Source: Cladobotryum mycophilum (lineage: Eukaryota; Ascomycota; Sordariomycetes; Hypocreales; Hypocreaceae). From it: a stretch of 64,000 nucleotides of DNA. The notes under the pieces were generated by a model that had not been told where the DNA came from, searched no databases, and saw only the letters and a list, made by a program, of their open reading frames with translations. This document shows positions 60,233 to 64,000 of this stretch, in pieces; within the stretch, counting starts at the first letter, position 1, and each line of letters starts with the position of its first letter. The translations under genes and the position numbers were made by a program. The stretch spans positions 124,001 through 188,000 of the forward strand of contig CM071590.1 in NCBI GenBank assembly GCA_036429605.1, in the 5' to 3' direction.

Positions 60233-60629
60233 TGTGGTACTCGGATTTCGGATTTGAGGACGGAACGGTAAAGAAGACTTTGCTCAAGCTTAGCAAGGCC
60301 AAATGAGCCACATTTGATGAAGGTGGGGAGCCTTTACACGTGATCTCAATAGTGGTGGCATGGGGAATGCGGGCAATCCGGGAAATGTGGAAAACACAGC
60401 TAGATCGTGAGACACATTTCGGGAGATGGAGCGGACTGCCGAGTTGGCCCGACGGAGAGCAATCAACAAAACGTGTGAAGGCTAAAAGGGCATCGGCGAC
60501 TTCATATTCTTCATCGCGAGGATCAACTAGTTAGATTGACGCGTTCTGTTCTCTTTCTTCGCTGTCTGTATCATTGCATCTGCTAGAGCTGAAGCTACAG
60601 AAGAGTACTATTTACATACATCAACCATT
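60233..60629. other. Intergenic region, divergent promoters
   Basis: About 400 bp between the decayed membrane-protein gene and the luciferase-like gene. A 64-codon frame at 60340-60534 is not supported. Confidence 0.5.
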
Positions 60630-61406
60630 ATGTCTTCAAATCTTTGGTCCTACCTCCGTCGTCGCCCTATTCTTGCCCTCTCCGCCATCGCCCTCGCTCC
60701 TCTGGCTTCGCACATCATCCCCTCTTACCGAGGCTACCTTGAGCTTGGCCCAGGAGGTTTGCCTTACAACTTTCTTGGCTACTCCATTCAGGCGGCTTTA
60801 CAGCCATTCAGCTTTGGTGACACCACTGATCCAGTACCTTTCAGTAACCCCAAGGTTTTCGCTGCTCATGGGTCTCATGGACGAGGCCGCTTCTTGGGTG
60901 AGGGGCCGTTGCCGAGACGCCGTGGCGATCGACCCGTTGTGCCAAGCTATGTCGCACCTCAGAGACAGACTACCGACAAGGGAGACGAAACCGTCATGTC
61001 ACATTTGAACGCGTACCTTTCTGAATTGGCCAACCAGAAGCCGACTTTGCTAATTATCAAGGCATCGGTTCTTGAAAGCAAGGACTACCGTGCATTACAT
61101 CTCAACGACAACCTACCCAACTACCTTGCCAAAACCACCAAAGGAGAGATTGTACACGTACATCAGGAGGCAAGCTCGCACATGGTTCTTAGCTTAGCTG
61201 ATGCAGAGGAAGCGACCAGGACGGGATGGGCGGAGAGGCATAAACTAAGTGGAAAATTGGGAAGACTGCCTCTGAGCTATGTCTTGATCTATGCACCTCG
61301 TGACGATGATGAGTTTGAGGTATGGAAGCGTTTGGTACATGCAGCGATTGGTTTCACGACTGCCCCAGAAACGGCAACGGATGCAGAGAAACAGACTGAG
61401 GTCTGA
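60630..61406 (+). CDS. Luciferase-like-domain protein (DUF5519), membrane-anchored
   Basis: An intronless 258-residue protein. Residues 12-31 form an N-terminal hydrophobic helix (P-I-L-A-L-S-A-I-A-L-A-P-L-A) after an Arg-rich start, probably a signal anchor. The C-terminal half holds the pattern of the fungal luciferase-like domain family (PF17648): E-I-V-H-V-H-Q-E-A-S-S-H-M-V-L-S-L-A-D-A and G-W-A-E-R-H-K-L-S-G, followed by P-L-S-Y-V-L-I-Y-A-P-R. Many ascomycetes have such proteins; despite the name no light emission is implied. The biochemical role is not established. The middle is Arg/Gly/Pro-rich and probably flexible. Confidence 0.85.
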   Translation: MSSNLWSYLRRRPILALSAIALAPLASHIIPSYRGYLELGPGGLPYNFLGYSIQAALQPFSFGDTTDPVPFSNPKVFAAHGSHGRGRFLGEGPLPRRRGDRPVVPSYVAPQRQTTDKGDETVMSHLNAYLSELANQKPTLLIIKASVLESKDYRALHLNDNLPNYLAKTTKGEIVHVHQEASSHMVLSLADAEEATRTGWAERHKLSGKLGRLPLSYVLIYAPRDDDEFEVWKRLVHAAIGFTTAPETATDAEKQTEV

Positions 61407-62217
61407 TGCCTAGCAGCACAATTCGCGTCGCTGTGGATGCCGTGCACCTTCTATTGGCGCATTGGATGGAGGAGTGACGCCGGGCGCTGGCCATGGAAAT
61501 ATTGATAACTTCCTCGACCTTAAAACTATCAAATAGAAACCTTCACGTGCTGTAGAGAAGCATCAAGCTCAAATACTAATCTTCCTGTCGCGTTATTAGT
61601 CATGCGATTGCTGACAGGCGGATGCCATGCGACGATATCACGAATCCCGACGAATCAAGCTCCTTTCAGTTTTATCTTCTAGATATGACCAAATTTCCTC
61701 TGCATCAATCATATTACTTTCGTAACAGTAAGGTTGACACGTCATTTGGGGTTGGAAGCCGCTCATCCCCTTTTGAATGGAGCGTCTGATGACAGTCTCC
61801 CCTGTTTTGGAGGAATGAGGGGGTAGCAGCTACATCAGTATCTAATGCCTGGAAGAAAGAAAGCGGAGGATGGGATGACTCGTGCTCGCTCCATACCCTG
61901 CTGTACGAGGACAGTGAGGGCTGGCATGGCGCCATCAACAATAGCAGGGGTTGATTTAGATTGTCCATTCTCCCAATTGCCTGGTGGGTCGGGGGTCCAG
62001 ACTTTGTGGTTGGTAGGCTGTTTGGCCCTTGTCGGGCGGTTGGCAGGTCAAATTATTTTACAATATGGCCTGATTATTTTCTTCGCTTTCATTTTCTTTG
62101 TGCTCCTCCATTATTTCGCTTGCGACTCGGTTTTTTATTTGTGACTTTGGATATATGAAATGAAGGTTCTATCTGGCCTTTAATTTACTGGAGAATCTAT
62201 ATGGACCTGAGCGCTTG
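61407..62217. other. Intergenic region upstream of ABC transporter
   Basis: About 810 bp. A 99-codon + frame at 61845-62144 ends in a hydrophobic run but has no motif and is not called. It should contain the ABC transporter promoter. Confidence 0.5.
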
Positions 62218-64000
62218 ATGAATGCCATGGGAAATCGGACATTTTGTGATGATGGGGAGTTTGGCCCAACAATAGCCGGTTGTAGGGGCGATTTCGATTT
62301 CACACTTTTATTCGAACAGAGCATCCTTTCTGTTGCGCCATCCTCTCTCTTCATCCTACTTTCTGCGGTACGATTGAGCGTCCTTTTGTCAAGAAAAGCA
62401 AGATGGGTCGCAGGAACCAGGTTTCAGTTGTGGAAAATAGCCGCAATTACAGGATATGGAGTTTTACAGGCGGTGCTGTTAGCTTTCTGGGTCCAATCTA
62501 GCGGAGTGTACGAGACGAAAATTAGTCTTGCCGCTGCGATCCTGTCATTCATTGACGTTTTTTTCCTGGCCATGCTTTCGTGGTTTGAACATGCCTATTC
62601 ACCAAGACCATCAGCTCTTATCAACGTCTACCTCCTGCTCTCGGTCCTCTTTGATGCTGTGCAAACGCGAACTTTATGGCTCAAACATGCTAGTACGACA
62701 ATTCCGGCTCTATTCACGGCATCGCTCGCCATCAAAATCGGCCTTTTAGCCCTTGAAAGTGTCGAAAAGTCAAGATATCTGCCTCCCGCATGGTCTGAGA
62801 AGAGCCCCGAAGAAAAGAGTGGCGTCTTCAGTCAAAGCTTGCTCCTGTGGCTTCGTCGCATTCTCGTGGAGGGCCGCAAGCGTCTGATCTACCCGAACGA
62901 CTTGTATGCTCTCGAACCAGGACTTGAGACGCGGCGGCTTTCTGATATCTTTTGGAAGAACTGGCATGCAAGAAACGGGAAAGCGTCACAATCCACTCTT
63001 GTTTTGGTACTTGTTCGGACATTGAAATGGTCTCTCTTGACACCCGTCGTGCCACGCCTAGCACAAGTTGCCTTCACAATCTGCCAGCCTCTTATGCTGC
63101 AGGAGTTCCTTCGATATCTTCAGGGCGAGGGAAATTTTGTGAGTGGCACTGGTGGCGGATTCATCGGTGCATACGGCTTGGTGTATTGCGGTCTTGCCAT
63201 CTCAACTTGTTATTATTGGCGACTGACCTACAAATGTCTTGTGAAAATGCGCGGCTGTCTGGTAGCGGCAATCTATAAGAAGACGACCGAAATTGATACT
63301 TCTCAATACGATATGACTGCTCCAATCGCACTAATGAGCACCGACATAGAGCGAATCCTACAGGGTTGCAAGGACTTGCACGAAATCTGGGCAAATACCG
63401 CTCAGGTGGGGATCTCTATCTGGCTACTCTATGAAAATCTTGGCGTTGCTTGCGTTGCACCAGCTGTGGTCGCTGTTCTGTCTAGCATTGGCTCTGTTCT
63501 TATGAGCTCATGGGCCGAGAGTAGCCAAACGCATTGGATGGAAGCAACACAGGAGCGTGTTGGCGCAACAGTCAAGGTGATCGCTTCGATGAAGGTGGTC
63601 CGGCTACTTGGGCTCTCTGATCGAGTACACAAGGTTCTAAAAGAATTGCGCCTGGCTGAGCTTCACGCTGCCCGGTTCTTTCGTTACATTGAGGTTTTGA
63701 CGGCAGTTGTATCTTTTACTCCTCTCTTGCTGTCGCCAGTATTTACCTTTATGGTCTTTGTCATTCAGGCACAAAGCTCGGGAGAGAAGCTCGATACGAC
63801 CAAAATCTTCACTTCACTCTCTCTTCTACAGTTAATGACACAACCGTTGGTGTGGCTTTTTCAGGCTGTTCCAATGTTCTTTGCGTCTCTGGGATGTCTG
63901 AATCGGATTGGTCAGTACTTGCATGCTCAATCAAGGACTGAGAAACGTCATCTCCATGTCGGTATTGCTTCCCCACGACCAGCTTCTACCAGCGCCAGTT
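62218..64000 (+). CDS. ABCC-type (MRP) multidrug transporter, 5' part
   Basis: The frame from the ATG at 62218 stays open for 594 codons to the window end, so the gene is truncated by the window. Seen: a short lumenal N-tail with F-C-D-D-G-E-F-G-P and G-C-R-G-D-F-D-F, the usual entry of fungal ABCC proteins, a five-helix TMD0, a linker (about 200-260), and most of the first ABC membrane domain (M-R-G-C-L-V-A-A-I-Y-K-K, then A-L-M-S-T-D-I-E-R-I, the intracellular loop typical of MRP proteins). The nucleotide-binding domains lie beyond the window. Such transporters move drugs and conjugates out of the cell or into the vacuole. No intron is needed in the visible part. Confidence 0.93.
   Translation, partial: MNAMGNRTFCDDGEFGPTIAGCRGDFDFTLLFEQSILSVAPSSLFILLSAVRLSVLLSRKARWVAGTRFQLWKIAAITGYGVLQAVLLAFWVQSSGVYETKISLAAAILSFIDVFFLAMLSWFEHAYSPRPSALINVYLLLSVLFDAVQTRTLWLKHASTTIPALFTASLAIKIGLLALESVEKSRYLPPAWSEKSPEEKSGVFSQSLLLWLRRILVEGRKRLIYPNDLYALEPGLETRRLSDIFWKNWHARNGKASQSTLVLVLVRTLKWSLLTPVVPRLAQVAFTICQPLMLQEFLRYLQGEGNFVSGTGGGFIGAYGLVYCGLAISTCYYWRLTYKCLVKMRGCLVAAIYKKTTEIDTSQYDMTAPIALMSTDIERILQGCKDLHEIWANTAQVGISIWLLYENLGVACVAPAVVAVLSSIGSVLMSSWAESSQTHWMEATQERVGATVKVIASMKVVRLLGLSDRVHKVLKELRLAELHAARFFRYIEVLTAVVSFTPLLLSPVFTFMVFVIQAQSSGEKLDTTKIFTSLSLLQLMTQPLVWLFQAVPMFFASLGCLNRIGQYLHAQSRTEKRHLHVGIASPRPASTSAS

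Noticed and set aside
61845..62144. 99-codon + frame ending in a hydrophobic tail
   Set aside because: No recognisable domain. It lies in the leader region of the ABC transporter.

Overview
The window reads as nuclear DNA of a filamentous ascomycete, most likely a Sordariomycete of the Hypocreales type. The grounds are short (about 45-100 nt) GT-AG introns with CTAAC-like branch points, a highly reducing polyketide synthase (HR-PKS), fungal rhodopsin-type (PTH11-like) receptors, DUF3425 bZIP, GT69/CAP59, LtrA and HsbA-like proteins, and an AT-rich block with C-to-T decay typical of repeat-induced point mutation (RIP). The species cannot be named from sequence alone.

Layout. 1-6.26 kb is extremely AT-rich and holds a RIP-degraded Fot1/pogo DNA transposon with intact 43-bp terminal inverted repeats and TA target duplications. 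At its inner edge lies a small four-exon RRM gene (6.27-6.82 kb), then a pair of diverged direct repeats. 8.67-28.84 kb is a candidate secondary-metabolite cluster: a rhodopsin-type receptor, a berberine-bridge-like FAD oxidase, an isochorismatase-like hydrolase, a free-standing thioesterase, a 2539-residue HR-PKS (KS-AT-DH-cMT-ER-KR-ACP) and a phenol-hydroxylase-type FAD monooxygenase. 29.6-37.9 kb has two small secreted proteins, an orphan reading frame, a heme-thiolate peroxidase with an altered EHD motif, and a DHA1-type MFS exporter. 40.2-50.5 kb holds a GT69 glycosyltransferase, an SDR, a DUF3425 bZIP-like regulator, an LtrA membrane protein, a hydrophilin-like protein and an intronless 538-residue orphan. 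51.5-58 kb is gene-poor, with a decayed monocarboxylate-type MFS pseudogene and a 44-bp-arm palindrome. The right end has a second rhodopsin-type receptor, a decayed small membrane-protein gene, a luciferase-like-domain protein and the 5' part of an ABCC transporter that runs off the window.

How the genes may work together (inference). The HR-PKS has no release domain, and the thioesterase next to it is the natural candidate for off-loading. The FAD monooxygenase, the BBE-like oxidase and perhaps the heme-thiolate peroxidase would tailor the chain. The isochorismatase-like hydrolase is unusual in this setting. The MFS pump could export product or confer self-resistance. No Zn2Cys6 regulator was found beside the PKS; the only transcription-factor-like gene is the bZIP-like one about 19 kb downstream. 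Gene models with introns were built by hand from splice consensus and frame continuity, so exon edges are predictions.
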